A stretch of 64,000 bases of DNA from Microbacterium sp. RU1D (GTDB lineage: Bacteria > Actinomycetota > Actinomycetes > Actinomycetales > Microbacteriaceae), in assembly GCF_900156435.1 (NCBI RefSeq), contig NZ_FTPQ01000002.1, positions 434,001 to 498,000 on the forward strand, in the 5' to 3' direction. Made by a program: the position numbers and the translations under genes. Positions 43,610 through 53,266 of this stretch are shown piece after piece (position 1 is the stretch's first letter; each line of letters begins with the position of its first letter). The notes under the pieces are model-generated. The model saw nothing but the letters and a program-made list of their open reading frames with translations. It was not told the DNA's origin and ran no database searches.

Positions 43610-45787
43610 TCAGGACTTCGCCAGCGCGGCGCGCTCCTCGACGCCGACGCGCCGTTCGAGGGCGGCGGCAAGTCCCGGATGCCGTGTCAGGGCCGGGTCG
43701 TCGGCGAGCACGCGCTCGCCCTCGGCGCGGGCCTCGGTGATGAGCGCGGCGTCGGTGACGACACGCAGCAGCCGCAGCGATGACCGCACCCCGGACTGCG
43801 CCCCGCCGAGCACATCGCCCTCGCCGCGCAGCTCGAGATCGACCTCGGCGAGGGCGAACCCGTCGAGGGTGGCGGCGACGGCCTCGACCCGCAACCGCGC
43901 CGAGGTGCCGGGAGCCGCCTCCGTCACGAGGAGGCACAGACCCGGCAGACCGCCGCGACCCACGCGACCGCGCAACTGGTGCAGCTGCGAGACGCCGAAA
44001 CGATCGGCCTCGAGGATGACCATCGTCGAGGCGTTCGGCACGTCGACGCCGACCTCGATCACGGTGGTGGCGACCAGCACGTCGATGTCGCCGCGCGAGA
44101 AGGCCTGCATCACTGCATCCTTCTCGTCGGAGGCCATCTTGCCGTGCAGGATCTGCACGCGGATGTCGGCGAACCCCGGGAGCTGCGCGAGCAGCGCGTC
44201 GACCTGCACCACGCCCCAACGAGTGCGGTTGCCCTCACCCGCGGCGGCGGCCGGGGCGTCGGCGGGCTCGTCGCTCTTGCCGTCGGCGGAGACCTGCTCG
44301 GCGTCGATCGCGGGGCACACCACGAACGCCTGCCGCCCGAGCGCGACCTCTTCGGCCACGCGATCCCACACCCGGGCGAACCAGCCCGGCTTCTCGGCCA
44401 GCGGAGCCACGAACGACTGGATGCCGGCGCGCCCGGCCGGCATGGTGCGGATGGTCGAGACGTCGAGGTCGCCGAACACCGTCATCGCCACGGTGCGCGG
44501 GATGGGGGTGGCGGTCAGCACGAGCGTGTGCGGCGAGTCGCCCTTCGAGCGCAGCGCTTCCCGCTGGTCGACGCCGAACCGGTGCTGCTCGTCGACCACC
44601 ACGAAGCCGAGGTCGGCGAAAGTGGTCGTGGCACTGAGCAGCGCGTGCGTGCCGACGACGATGCGCGCCTGACCGGATGCCACCCGCAGCGCGGCCTTGC
44701 GCCGCTCGGCCGCCGGCATCTGCCCGGTGAGAAGGGTCGGCATGAGCTCCGGAGCGAGCTGCGGACCGAGCATGCGCGCGATCGAGCGCAGGTGCTGACC
44801 CGCGAGCACCTCGGTGGGCGCGATGAGCGCGGATTGGCCGCCCGACTCGGCGACCTGAAGCATGGCGCGCAGGGCGACAAGAGTCTTGCCGGAACCGACC
44901 TCGCCCTGAACGAGCCTGTTCATCGGCCAGTCGCCGACGAGGTCGGCCGCCAGCTGAGCACCCACGCTCTGCTGGTCGGGGGTGAGCTCGAACGGGAGGA
45001 TGGCGTCGAAACGCTCGAGCAGCCCTCCCGGGGTCGCCGGCCGCTTGGCGGCGGACAGCGCACGCACGAACTGGCGCTGCTGCAGCAACGCCGTCTGCAG
45101 GACGAAGGCCTCCTGCATGCGCAGCGTCTCGACCGCCGGCGGGATGTCGTCGTCGCTCTCGGGGCGATGGATGCGCTCGAGCGCGGCGCGCGCGTCGAGC
45201 AGACCGCGACGGGAGCGCAGGTCATCGGGCAGAGGGTCGTCGATCTCGCCCAGTCCGTCGAGCACGAGCGCGATCGTCTTCTGCACGAGCGTGCTCGGCA
45301 CGGCGCTGGTCGCCGGGTAGATGGGGATGGGCCGCTTGGCCGTGACCTCGGCCTCGGCCCGCGCCTCGGCGATGTCGTCGAAAAGCTCGTAGTCGGGGTT
45401 GGTCAGCTGCGTCTGCCGCCGGTACTCGCCGACCTTGCCGGAGAAGATCCCCCGCCGACCGGGAGTCAGGTCTTTCAGCCGCCACGGCTGGTTGAAGAAC
45501 GTGAGCGACATGCGCCCGTCACCGTCGCTGATGGTGACCTCCAGCAGCGATCCGCGGCGGTTCTGCATGCGCCTCTCGTTCGCGCTGACCACCTCGGCGA
45601 CGATCGTCACGGGCTCGCCCAGCGGCAGGGTGGCGATCGGCGTGAGCTCTCCCCGACGCGCGTAACGGCGGGGGTAGTGCTCGAGGAGCTCGCCCACCGT
45701 CCTGACCCCGAACGCCTTGTCGAACGCCGTCGCCGTCTTGCCGCCGACGGCCCCGTCGAGGCGGGAGGCGAGCGAGAATCCGGGCAT
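43610..45787 (-). CDS. recG: ATP-dependent DNA helicase RecG
   Basis: This 725-residue helicase drives branch migration of stalled forks. It has an N-terminal OB-fold wedge domain, Walker A GSGKTLVALRA, a DEQHRFG box and the C-terminal helicase motifs (STMVILEADRFGVSQLHQLRGRVGRG). A GNRTRWGV segment around residue 515 lies in a Gly/Ala/Asp-rich insertion. The ATG at 45787 is clear. Confidence 0.96.
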   Translation of the reverse strand: MPGFSLASRLDGAVGGKTATAFDKAFGVRTVGELLEHYPRRYARRGELTPIATLPLGEPVTIVAEVVSANERRMQNRRGSLLEVTISDGDGRMSLTFFNQPWRLKDLTPGRRGIFSGKVGEYRRQTQLTNPDYELFDDIAEARAEAEVTAKRPIPIYPATSAVPSTLVQKTIALVLDGLGEIDDPLPDDLRSRRGLLDARAALERIHRPESDDDIPPAVETLRMQEAFVLQTALLQQRQFVRALSAAKRPATPGGLLERFDAILPFELTPDQQSVGAQLAADLVGDWPMNRLVQGEVGSGKTLVALRAMLQVAESGGQSALIAPTEVLAGQHLRSIARMLGPQLAPELMPTLLTGQMPAAERRKAALRVASGQARIVVGTHALLSATTTFADLGFVVVDEQHRFGVDQREALRSKGDSPHTLVLTATPIPRTVAMTVFGDLDVSTIRTMPAGRAGIQSFVAPLAEKPGWFARVWDRVAEEVALGRQAFVVCPAIDAEQVSADGKSDEPADAPAAAAGEGNRTRWGVVQVDALLAQLPGFADIRVQILHGKMASDEKDAVMQAFSRGDIDVLVATTVIEVGVDVPNASTMVILEADRFGVSQLHQLRGRVGRGGLPGLCLLVTEAAPGTSARLRVEAVAATLDGFALAEVDLELRGEGDVLGGAQSGVRSSLRLLRVVTDAALITEARAEGERVLADDPALTRHPGLAAALERRVGVEERAALAKS

Positions 45788-45902
45788 GCTCCGAGTCTAG
45801 GCAGCCCCTCCGACACCCACGCGCTCGCGCCTGCAGCACCCGGAGCACCACCCGCACGGCGGCGGGGTCCGCCGCGCGCGGCTCTCGCCGTAGGGTGGGA
45901 CG

Positions 45903-46466
45903 GTGACGCGCATCATCTCGGGCCGCGCCGGCGGCACCGTCCTGGACGTCCCCCCGAAGGGCACGCGCCCCACCAGCGACCGAGTGCGCGAGTCGCTCTT
46001 CGGCGCCCTCGAATCGGCGGGCGCGCTCGACGACGCACGCGTGGCCGACCTCTACGCCGGGTCCGGCGCGCTCGGCCTCGAGAGCCTGAGTCGCGGCGCG
46101 GCATCCGCCGACCTCGTCGAGCTTTCCGCCCCCGCCGCAGCCCTGATCCGCAAGAACGGCGAGCGGCTGCGCACGGCGGGCGTGACCGCCCCCGCGCGCG
46201 TGCACCGCGCCAACGTCACGACCTACCTCTCGGCATCCGCGCAGGTCTGGGACCTCGTCTTCATCGATCCGCCCTACGACGTCACCGAGGCCGAGATCAC
46301 GGGCGTCCTCGTCGCGCTCGCCCCCCGTCTCAGCGCCGACGCGACGGTGATCGTGGAACGGGCCAAGCGCTCCCCCGCACCCGATTGGGCCGCCGCCGGG
46401 CTCGAGGCCGACCGGGACCGCGCCTACGGCGACACGACGATGTGGTGGGGACGCCCCACCGCCTGA
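45903..46466 (+). CDS. rsmD: 16S rRNA (guanine966-N2)-methyltransferase
   Basis: This 187-residue methyltransferase has RIISGRAGGTVLDVPPKGTRP at the start, the SAM motif ADLYAGSGALGLESLSRGA and the catalytic FIDPPYD. It starts at GTG 45903 and is divergent from recG. It is usually next to coaD; here recG lies between them on the other strand. Confidence 0.95.
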   Translation: MTRIISGRAGGTVLDVPPKGTRPTSDRVRESLFGALESAGALDDARVADLYAGSGALGLESLSRGAASADLVELSAPAAALIRKNGERLRTAGVTAPARVHRANVTTYLSASAQVWDLVFIDPPYDVTEAEITGVLVALAPRLSADATVIVERAKRSPAPDWAAAGLEADRDRAYGDTTMWWGRPTA

Positions 46467-46500
46467 GCCCGCCCCGCCGCATGGCACATCGCCTGGCGCC

Positions 46501-46563
46501 GCGCGTCCCGACGCGGGCGCCGCGCGCCCCGACGCGGGCGCCACGCCCCCGAAGCGGTGTGCC
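46501..46563. repeat. Three 21-bp tandem repeats
   Basis: GCGCGTCCCGACGCGGGCGC (46501) is followed by a near-identical unit at 46522 and a more diverged one at 46543. They lie in the convergent gap between rsmD and thiL. Confidence 0.7.
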
Positions 46564-46613
46564 CGCCCTGCGCAGTCGTCCAGGCAGGGGCGCCCGTCCG
46601 GCGTAACGCGCCC

Positions 46614-47618
46614 TCAGCCGCGTCCCGCGTCCCAGTCCCGGTACGGGTCCCAGCCGCCGAGCCCGTCCCACGCGCGACCGTCGACGCGCACCGCCTCGCC
46701 GTCACGCGCGACCACCGTGCCGATGCGCCGGCCGCGGGGCTCGGCATCCGGGGGGAAGGTCACGAGGAAGCCGTGGTCCTCTCCCCCGTCGAGCGCGCGC
46801 GCGGGCTCGTCGCCGAGGGTGGCGCTGTCGATCTCGATCGTGACATCCGACGCGTCGGCGAGGCGCGTGGCGTCGAGTACGAGGCCGTCGGAGATGTCCA
46901 TCATGGCCGTCGCCCCGGATGCCGCGGCCGCCAGCGCCTCCGCGAGCGGCGGGCGCGGAGCGAGCTGGCGCAACACAGCCCGCGCGTCGGTGGGATCGAG
47001 CGCCTCACGGACCTCCGGAGTCAGCGGGACGGGGGCGCCGTCGGCGTCGGTGAAGCGCCGGAAGAGCACCTCCAGGCCCCGCGCCGCCTCGCCCAGCTCG
47101 CCGATGACGTAGACACCGTCGCCCACGCGGGCACCCGAACGGCGTACGGGGTCGCGGCCGTCGAGGCTGCCGAGCGCGGTCACGGCGATGGTGAGGGTGT
47201 CGGAGACGGTGAGATCGCCGCCTTCGACCGCGCACCCCGGGGCGAGCTCGGCGCACGCGGCCGCGAGACCGTCGGCGAATCCGCGCACGAATGACACGGG
47301 CGTCGCATCGGGCATCGCCAGCGCCACGAGCAGGGCCACGGGACGCGCGCCCATCGCCGCCACGTCGGCGAGGTTGACCGCCGCGGCCTTGAAACCGAGG
47401 TCGAACGGGGACGACCACGCGAGGCGGAAATCCGGCCCGTGCACGAGCGTGTCGGTCGTGGCCACCACGCGTCCGTCGGGCACCGCGAGCACGGCGGCGT
47501 CATCGCCCGGACCCACGGGCGCGGTCGAGGGCGGGAGGCGGTCGAGGATGCCGCGGAGGATCTGCCCCTCGGACAGCTCCCCCACCGTGCTCTCGCGGGT
47601 GGTCTCGGCGTCGGTCAC
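46614..47618 (-). CDS. thiL: Thiamine-monophosphate kinase
   Basis: This 334-residue enzyme makes thiamine diphosphate from TMP. It has the PurM/AIR-synthase-like fold with GPGDDAAVL near the start, DLGFKAAAVNLADVAAMGA and SGATAMMDISDGL. It starts at GTG 47618 and diverges from the DUF3515 gene. Members of this family are often found near ddl and gpsA in actinobacteria, as here. Confidence 0.95.
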   Translation of the reverse strand: MTDAETTRESTVGELSEGQILRGILDRLPPSTAPVGPGDDAAVLAVPDGRVVATTDTLVHGPDFRLAWSSPFDLGFKAAAVNLADVAAMGARPVALLVALAMPDATPVSFVRGFADGLAAACAELAPGCAVEGGDLTVSDTLTIAVTALGSLDGRDPVRRSGARVGDGVYVIGELGEAARGLEVLFRRFTDADGAPVPLTPEVREALDPTDARAVLRQLAPRPPLAEALAAAASGATAMMDISDGLVLDATRLADASDVTIEIDSATLGDEPARALDGGEDHGFLVTFPPDAEPRGRRIGTVVARDGEAVRVDGRAWDGLGGWDPYRDWDAGRG

Positions 47619-47643
47619 GCTCCCACGCTATTAGCCTGGAGGG

Positions 47644-48153
47644 GTGCCCCGCTCTCCCCGTACACTCGCGCTGCTGACCGTCCTCGCCCTGCTGCCGGGG
47701 CTCGCGGCGTGCAGCACGACGGTGGCGATGGAGCCGGCGAAGGACGCGAACGACCCGGCCTGCGCCGACATCGTCTCGCGCCTGCCGCAGTCGATCTCTG
47801 GGCAGGAGCGCCGGTGGACGGACGCCCAGGCCACCGGGGCGTGGGGCGACCCGGCGGCGATCCTCATGACGTGCGGCCTCGAGGCGCCCGGCCCCTCGAC
47901 GCTCCCCTGCCGCTCGTTCGACGGCGTGGACTGGCTCGTCGACGAGTCGCAGGCCGCCGAGAACCGCTACACGCTCACCACGTTCGGTCGCACGCCCGCG
48001 CTCCAGGTGTACCTCGACTACGAGGCGGCGAGCAGCGGCGACGTCGCCCAGGCGCTCGGACCGCTCATCCGCACCTACCTGCAGCCCACGGGGTCGGTGT
48101 GCACCGCGGCCTCCGACGCGACGGCAACCCCCAGCCCGACTCCCGCGTCGTAG
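47644..48153 (+). CDS. DUF3515 lipoprotein
   Basis: This 169-residue lipoprotein has a short signal peptide with lipobox LAAC (Cys23) and a single soluble domain of the DUF3515 family, with four further cysteines. The family is restricted to actinobacteria and is next to thiL and ddl. The function is unknown. It has a GTG start. Confidence 0.87.
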   Translation: MPRSPRTLALLTVLALLPGLAACSTTVAMEPAKDANDPACADIVSRLPQSISGQERRWTDAQATGAWGDPAAILMTCGLEAPGPSTLPCRSFDGVDWLVDESQAAENRYTLTTFGRTPALQVYLDYEAASSGDVAQALGPLIRTYLQPTGSVCTAASDATATPSPTPAS

Positions 48154-48363
48154 TCGCCCCGCGCACTCGTTCGACCGGTCCCCCGCCCCGGCCGGCGGAC
48201 GGATGCCGTGCCCACGACGGCAGGGGATCCGCCGGACACGCCGTCACCCGGCATCCATCCCTCGGCGTGTCGCGTCAACGACCCGCCGTCGCGCACGCCC
48301 TCGGCGCGGCGGACTGCCCATGCTCGCGGCGGGACACCCGCGACGGGCGGCGCGGCCGCGACC

Positions 48364-49449
48364 TCAGGCCTTCTCGAGTGCGGCGTCGAGCAGGTCGCTG
48401 ATGAGATCCGGGTACGACAGGCCCGACGTGATCCAGCACGTGGGGAACATCGAGATCGGGGTGAACCCCGGCATCGTGTTGACCTCGTTCACGTAGAACT
48501 CGGTGCCCGTGTAGAAGAAGTCCACGCGCGCGAGACCCTGTCCGCCGATCGCCTCGAACGCCCGCGCGGCAATCCGCTGCATCTCGGCCAACTCGCCGTC
48601 GGCCAGTTCCGCCGGGCACACGAGGTCGACGCCCGGGGCGTCGAGGTACTTCGCCTCGAAGTCATAGAACTCGCGACCCGTGACGACGATCTCCCCTGCG
48701 ACGCTGACGCGCACCGGGCCCCCGTCACGGCCGGGCAGAACGCCGCACTCGAGCTCGCGCCCGACAATCGCCTGCTCGACCAGCACGAGCCGGTCCTCGG
48801 CGAACGCGACGTCGAGCGCGGCATCCAGGTCCTCCCAGCGCGACACCTTGGTCACACCCACGCTCGAACCCGCTTCGTTGGGCTTGACGAACACCGGCAG
48901 ATCGAGAGCGCGCATGCGCCGCTCCCACAGTCCGCGATCGCGCGCGAGGTCCGCCCGCGTGACCGCGACCCACGGCACCACCGGCACGTTCGCCGAGCGC
49001 AGCACCTGCTTGGTGACGTTCTTGTTCATGCCGATCGCCGACATGAGCACGCCGCCGCCGGCGTACGGGATGCCGAGCAGCTCCAGCAGTCCCTGCACGG
49101 TGCCGTCTTCTCCGAAGCGTCCGTGCAGGATCGGGAACACGACGTCGACCTCGCCCAGGGAGCGGGTGCCCTCGGCATCCGTCACCGTCCATTCGCGCGA
49201 CAGTGTCGAGTCGGGCAGGCGCACGCGCGTGCCGTTGTCGCGCACCTCAGGCAGCGCGTCGGGGATCAGCGCGAACTTGTCAGGGTCGTCGTCCTCGAGC
49301 ACGAAGGCGCCGTCGCGGGTGATGCCGACCGGGATCACCCGGAAGCGGTCACGGTCGATCGCCCGCAGCACCCCGCCCGCCGTGGCGGAACTGATCGAAT
49401 GCTCGCTGGAGCGCCCGCCGAAGAGCACCACCACCACCGGTCTGGTCAT
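48364..49449 (-). CDS. ddl: D-alanine-D-alanine ligase
   Basis: This 361-residue ATP-grasp enzyme makes the D-Ala-D-Ala dipeptide of peptidoglycan. It starts MTRPVVVVLFGGRSSEHSIS, a canonical N-terminus that fixes the start. Motifs include NEAGSSVGVTKV and VNEVNTMPGFTPIS. Its first 101 bases overlap the 3' end of gpsA in another frame. Confidence 0.96.
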   Translation of the reverse strand: MTRPVVVVLFGGRSSEHSISSATAGGVLRAIDRDRFRVIPVGITRDGAFVLEDDDPDKFALIPDALPEVRDNGTRVRLPDSTLSREWTVTDAEGTRSLGEVDVVFPILHGRFGEDGTVQGLLELLGIPYAGGGVLMSAIGMNKNVTKQVLRSANVPVVPWVAVTRADLARDRGLWERRMRALDLPVFVKPNEAGSSVGVTKVSRWEDLDAALDVAFAEDRLVLVEQAIVGRELECGVLPGRDGGPVRVSVAGEIVVTGREFYDFEAKYLDAPGVDLVCPAELADGELAEMQRIAARAFEAIGGQGLARVDFFYTGTEFYVNEVNTMPGFTPISMFPTCWITSGLSYPDLISDLLDAALEKA

Positions 49450-50491
49450 TCTGCGTCCTCTCGCCCTGCGGCTGATCGTCGTCTGTGGTCAGGTGCGGGG
49501 CGATGTCGCGGGGATCCATGGTCCCGTCGAGCACCATCTTCACCTGTTGCACGATGGGCATGTCGACGCCGACCTGCTTCGCGAGCTGGAGAACCGGGGC
49601 CACGGATGCCAGACCCTCCGCGGTCTGCTGCATCTGGGTGACGACCTCTTTGTAGCCGTACCCCTGGCCGAGCAGACGCCCCGCCGTGTTGTTGCGGCTG
49701 AGCGGCGACTGGCACGTCGCGATCAGGTCGCCGAGGCCCGCCAGGCCCTGGAGCGTTTCGGGCTGCGCGCCCTGCGCGACGGCGAAGTCGGTCATCTCGA
49801 CGAGCCCGCGCGTGATGATCGACGCCTTCGTGTTCTCGCCGTAGCCGACGCCGTCGACGATGCCGATCGCCACCGCGATGAGGTTCTTCAGCACGCCGCC
49901 GAACTCCGTGCCGATCACGTCGGTGTTCACGAAGGAGCGGAAGTAGCGGTTGCGCGCACGCCGCGCGACGGCCTCGGCCGTCTCGGGGCTCAGCGAGCTG
50001 ATGACCGCGGCGGTCGGCTGCTCGCGCGCGATCTCGAGCGCGAGGTTGGGTCCGGATGCCACCGCGATGCGCGCCGGGTCGCACTCCAGCACCTGTTCGA
50101 TGACCTGGCTCATGCGCAGGCCCGACGATTTCTCGACGCCCTTCATGAGTGACACGAGCGGCACGTCGGTGCGCTCCACGAGCGGCCGGATCGCGGCGAG
50201 GTTCTCGCGCAGCGACTGACTCGGCACCGACAGGTAGATCTGCTCCGCGCCCGTCAGCGCCTCGGCCAGATCGGTGGTCGCCGTCATGGTGCGGGGCAGG
50301 TTGATGCCCGACAGGTACCGGCTGTTGCGCTTGGACTCGGTGATCTCGGCCGCGAGCTCCGGGCGCCGCGCCCACATCACGACCGAAGCTCCGCCGTCGG
50401 CGAGGATCTTGCCGAACGTGGTGCCCCAGCTGCCGGCGCCGACGACGGCGACCTTGGGGCCCGCGGCCGGCTGCGGGTTCTTACGAGTCAA
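49349..50491 (-). CDS. gpsA: NAD(P)-dependent glycerol-3-phosphate dehydrogenase
   Basis: This 380-residue enzyme makes glycerol-3-phosphate for phospholipids. It has VAVVGAGSWGTTFGKILADGG and GVLKNLIAVAIGIVDG with the catalytic Lys. A normal GpsA would end near VLDGTMDPRDIAPHL. Here about 45 further Gln/Arg/Gly-rich residues follow, and 101 bases of them lie on top of the ddl start. The tail may be a recent stop-codon loss or a sequencing-type frameshift. Its start overlaps plsC by 11 bases. Confidence 0.93.
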   Translation of the reverse strand: MTRKNPQPAAGPKVAVVGAGSWGTTFGKILADGGASVVMWARRPELAAEITESKRNSRYLSGINLPRTMTATTDLAEALTGAEQIYLSVPSQSLRENLAAIRPLVERTDVPLVSLMKGVEKSSGLRMSQVIEQVLECDPARIAVASGPNLALEIAREQPTAAVISSLSPETAEAVARRARNRYFRSFVNTDVIGTEFGGVLKNLIAVAIGIVDGVGYGENTKASIITRGLVEMTDFAVAQGAQPETLQGLAGLGDLIATCQSPLSRNNTAGRLLGQGYGYKEVVTQMQQTAEGLASVAPVLQLAKQVGVDMPIVQQVKMVLDGTMDPRDIAPHLTTDDDQPQGERTQNDQTGGGGALRRALQRAFDQFRHGGRGAAGDRP

Positions 50492-51227
50492 GGCGGCCCG
50501 TTTCGTTCTGTCCGTGCTGCGTGGGGTTCCACCGCTCCGCGGGCGCGGGGATGCCGCGGATGCCGGAGAGCATCTCCGTGATGCGGTTCATCATCGCGTC
50601 GGTCGCGCGCGTCAGCGTCGCCGGGTGGGTCGGCGCGTCGGCGTAGGCCGATAGGTCCATCGCCGGACCGAACTCGACGACCACGCGCGAGCGGCGCGGG
50701 AAGCGCAGCTTGCCGTAGCGCGGGAGGATCTCCTGCACGCCCCACTGCGCCATCGGGATGAGCGGGAGATCGCCCGCGAGGGCGAGACGCACCGCACCCG
50801 TCTTGCCGCGCATGGGCCACAGCTCGGGGTCGCGCGTGAGCGTGCCCTCGGCGTACACGATGACCCCGCGGCCGTCGCGGGCGATCTGCTCGGCGGCCTT
50901 CATCGACTGGTTGGCGCTCGTCGAGGTGCGCGGCACCGGGACCATGCCTGTCGCCTTCAACGCCGCCCCGAGCACGGGGACCCGGAACAGGCTCTCCTTC
51001 GCCATGAAGCGCGGAGCACGACCGACCCGCCACACCGAGACGGCGACGATGAGGGGGTCGAACTCCGAGTTGTGGTTGGGAGCGAGGACGTACGCCCCCT
51101 CCCGTGGGAGGTTCTTCGCACCACGGATCTCGATGCGGGCGAACAGCCCGGTGAGGGGGACGACGATCGCGGCGAGCGGCCAGAAGGCGCTCGGGCGGCT
51201 CTTCTCGGGCGAGGACGAGGACGCCAT
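50481..51227 (-). CDS. plsC: 1-acyl-sn-glycerol-3-phosphate acyltransferase
   Basis: This 248-residue membrane-associated acyltransferase has the HX4D motif (NHNSEFDP) and the YAEGT (block III) motif. It acylates lysophosphatidic acid and works in line with GpsA. It has an N-terminal hydrophobic segment, and overlaps gpsA. Confidence 0.93.
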   Translation of the reverse strand: MASSSSPEKSRPSAFWPLAAIVVPLTGLFARIEIRGAKNLPREGAYVLAPNHNSEFDPLIVAVSVWRVGRAPRFMAKESLFRVPVLGAALKATGMVPVPRTSTSANQSMKAAEQIARDGRGVIVYAEGTLTRDPELWPMRGKTGAVRLALAGDLPLIPMAQWGVQEILPRYGKLRFPRRSRVVVEFGPAMDLSAYADAPTHPATLTRATDAMMNRITEMLSGIRGIPAPAERWNPTQHGQNETGRLDS

Positions 51228-51231
51228 CGCG

Positions 51232-52605
51232 TCAGCCCACGACGTCGAAGTCGGCGTGCAGAGCCGTCAGCTTCTCGAGGAACTTCTCGTATCCGCGCCG
51301 GATGATGCCGATGTTCCGCACCGTCGACTCGCCCTCGGCCGCGAGGGCGGCGATGACGTAGCTGTACCCGCCGCGCAGGTCGGGCACCTCGACGTCGGCC
51401 GCGTGCAGGGGCGTCGGCCCGTTGATCACGGCGGCCTGCTCGAGATCGCGACGCGGGACGCGGCGGTCGGGGCTGTCGAGACCCTTGGGGTGCACGACGA
51501 TGTCGGCGCCCATCTTGTTGAGCGCGGCAGTGAATCCGAGCCGATTCTCGTAGACGGTCTCGTGCACGGTCGAGGTGCCGGGAGCCTGCGTGAGCGCGAC
51601 GATGAGCGGCTGCTGCCAGTCGGTCATGAAGCCGGGGTGGACGTCGGTCTCGACCATGACCGGCTTGAGCGTCTCGCCCCGACGGAACAGGATGCCGTCC
51701 TCGCGGACGTCGAACCAGCCGCCGGCCTTGCGGAACACGTTGAGGAACGTCAGCATGTCCTGCTGGCGCGCGCCCTTGGCGAAGATCTCGCCGTCGGTCG
51801 CGAGGGCGGCGCACGCCCAGGAGGCGGCCTCGTTGCGGTCGAAGATGGCGCGGTGGTCGTAGCCGACGAGCTTGTCGACACCCTCGATGAAGATGACCCG
51901 GTTGGGCTCGTACGAGATGATCGCGCCCATCTTCTGCAGCACGGCGATGAGGTCCATGATCTCGGGCTCGATTGCGGCGTTGCGCAGCTCCGTGACGCCC
52001 TTCGCGCGCACGGCGGTGAGCAGCACCTGCTCGGTGGCGCCGACGCTGGGGTACGGAAGCGTGATGTTCGCGCCGTGCAGACCGTTGGGCGCCGTGATGC
52101 GGATGCCTTCGTAGCTCTTGTCGACGACGGCTCCGAACGCGCGCAGCGCGTCCATGTGGAAGTTGATCGGCCGGTCACCGATGCGGCATCCACCGAGGTC
52201 GGGGATGAGCGCCTCGCCGAGGAGGTGCAGCAGGGGGCCGCAGAAGAGGATCGGGATGCGCGACGCCCCCGCGTGCGCGTCGATCTCCTCGAAGTGCGCG
52301 GCGACGGCGCCCGACGGGTCGAGGTGCAGCGTGCCCTCTTCGTCGCCCTCGGTCACGGTGACGCCGTGCACCTCGAGGAGGGAACGCACGACCTTGACGT
52401 CGCTGATCATCGGTACGTCGCGCAGGGTGCTCGTGGTCTCGCCCAGCAGGGCCGCCACCATCGCCTTGGTCACGAGGTTCTTCGCGCCCTTGACCTCGAC
52501 GGTGCCCTTCAGCGGGCGTCCGCCGCGGATGGTCAGGGTCTCGGCCGACTCCCAGTCCGGCTGTCCGGGGGTGCGGTCTCCGGAATCGGTGACGAGTGTG
52601 CTCAT
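51232..52605 (-). CDS. murA: UDP-N-acetylglucosamine 1-carboxyvinyltransferase
   Basis: This 457-residue enzyme makes the first committed precursor of peptidoglycan. It has VEVKGAKNLVTKAM with the Lys-Asn pair and LGGCRIGDRP carrying the catalytic Cys that binds fosfomycin. The N-terminal ~25 residues extend the family start. It is 4 bases from plsC and is followed by a 20-bp palindrome. Confidence 0.95.
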   Translation of the reverse strand: MSTLVTDSGDRTPGQPDWESAETLTIRGGRPLKGTVEVKGAKNLVTKAMVAALLGETTSTLRDVPMISDVKVVRSLLEVHGVTVTEGDEEGTLHLDPSGAVAAHFEEIDAHAGASRIPILFCGPLLHLLGEALIPDLGGCRIGDRPINFHMDALRAFGAVVDKSYEGIRITAPNGLHGANITLPYPSVGATEQVLLTAVRAKGVTELRNAAIEPEIMDLIAVLQKMGAIISYEPNRVIFIEGVDKLVGYDHRAIFDRNEAASWACAALATDGEIFAKGARQQDMLTFLNVFRKAGGWFDVREDGILFRRGETLKPVMVETDVHPGFMTDWQQPLIVALTQAPGTSTVHETVYENRLGFTAALNKMGADIVVHPKGLDSPDRRVPRRDLEQAAVINGPTPLHAADVEVPDLRGGYSYVIAALAAEGESTVRNIGIIRRGYEKFLEKLTALHADFDVVG

Positions 52606-52643
52606 AGGGGGGTGGACCTCACTTCGTGGACGAGGGGCGGCGA

Positions 52644-52663
52644 ATCGACCCGATCGGGTCGAT
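52644..52663. promoter_or_regulatory. Perfect 20-bp palindrome between leuD and murA
   Basis: ATCGACCCGATCGGGTCGAT is perfectly palindromic. It lies 5 bases after the leuD stop and about 40 bases upstream of the murA start. It could terminate leuCD, act as an operator for murA, or both. Confidence 0.55.
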
Positions 52664-52668
52664 CGGGG

Positions 52669-53265
52669 TCAGCGGACCGGAAGGGTCCGCGGCCGCCATG
52701 CCTCGCGGCGCGCCTCGAACTGCGTGATCTTGTCTTCGTCACGCAGCGTGAGCCCGATGTCGTCGAGCCCTTCGAGAAGCCGCCACCTAGTGTAATCGTC
52801 GATCTCGAACGAGACCTGGAGCTCGCCCACCGTGGCGGTCTTCGCCTGCAGATCGACCGTCATCTCGACGCCCGGGTGCGCCTCGATCGCCGCCCAGACG
52901 CGCTCCAGATCCTCTTCCGTGATCACGCCCGTGACCAGGCCCTGCTTGCCGGAATTGCCCCGGAAGATGTCGGCGAACTTCGGGCTGAGCACGACGCGGA
53001 AACCGTAGTCGCGCAGCGCCCACACGGCGTGTTCGCGGCTGGAGCCGGTGCCGAAGTCGGGGCCGGCCACGAGGACGGATGCCGACCGGTACGCGTCCTG
53101 GTTGAGCACGAAGTCGGGGTCCTGACGCCAGTTGGAGAACAGGGCGTCGTCGAAGCCGGTCTTCGTCACACGCTTCAGGAAGACGGCGGGGATGATCTGG
53201 TCGGTGTCGACCGCCGAGCGCTTCAGCGGGGCGGCGATACCGGTGTGCGTGGTGAACTTCTCCAT
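52669..53265 (-). CDS. leuD: 3-isopropylmalate dehydratase small subunit
   Basis: This 198-residue protein is the swivel subunit of isopropylmalate isomerase and has [17 protein letters not shown]. It starts one base after the leuC stop, so both subunits are made together. The complex acts in leucine synthesis. Confidence 0.97.
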   Translation of the reverse strand: MEKFTTHTGIAAPLKRSAVDTDQIIPAVFLKRVTKTGFDDALFSNWRQDPDFVLNQDAYRSASVLVAGPDFGTGSSREHAVWALRDYGFRVVLSPKFADIFRGNSGKQGLVTGVITEEDLERVWAAIEAHPGVEMTVDLQAKTATVGELQVSFEIDDYTRWRLLEGLDDIGLTLRDEDKITQFEARREAWRPRTLPVR

Positions 53266-53266
53266 G

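Noticed and set aside
48154..48363. Possible gene in the gap between the DUF3515 gene and ddl
   Set aside because: Open frames here have no ribosome site or domain and are cut short; only weak inverted repeats were seen.
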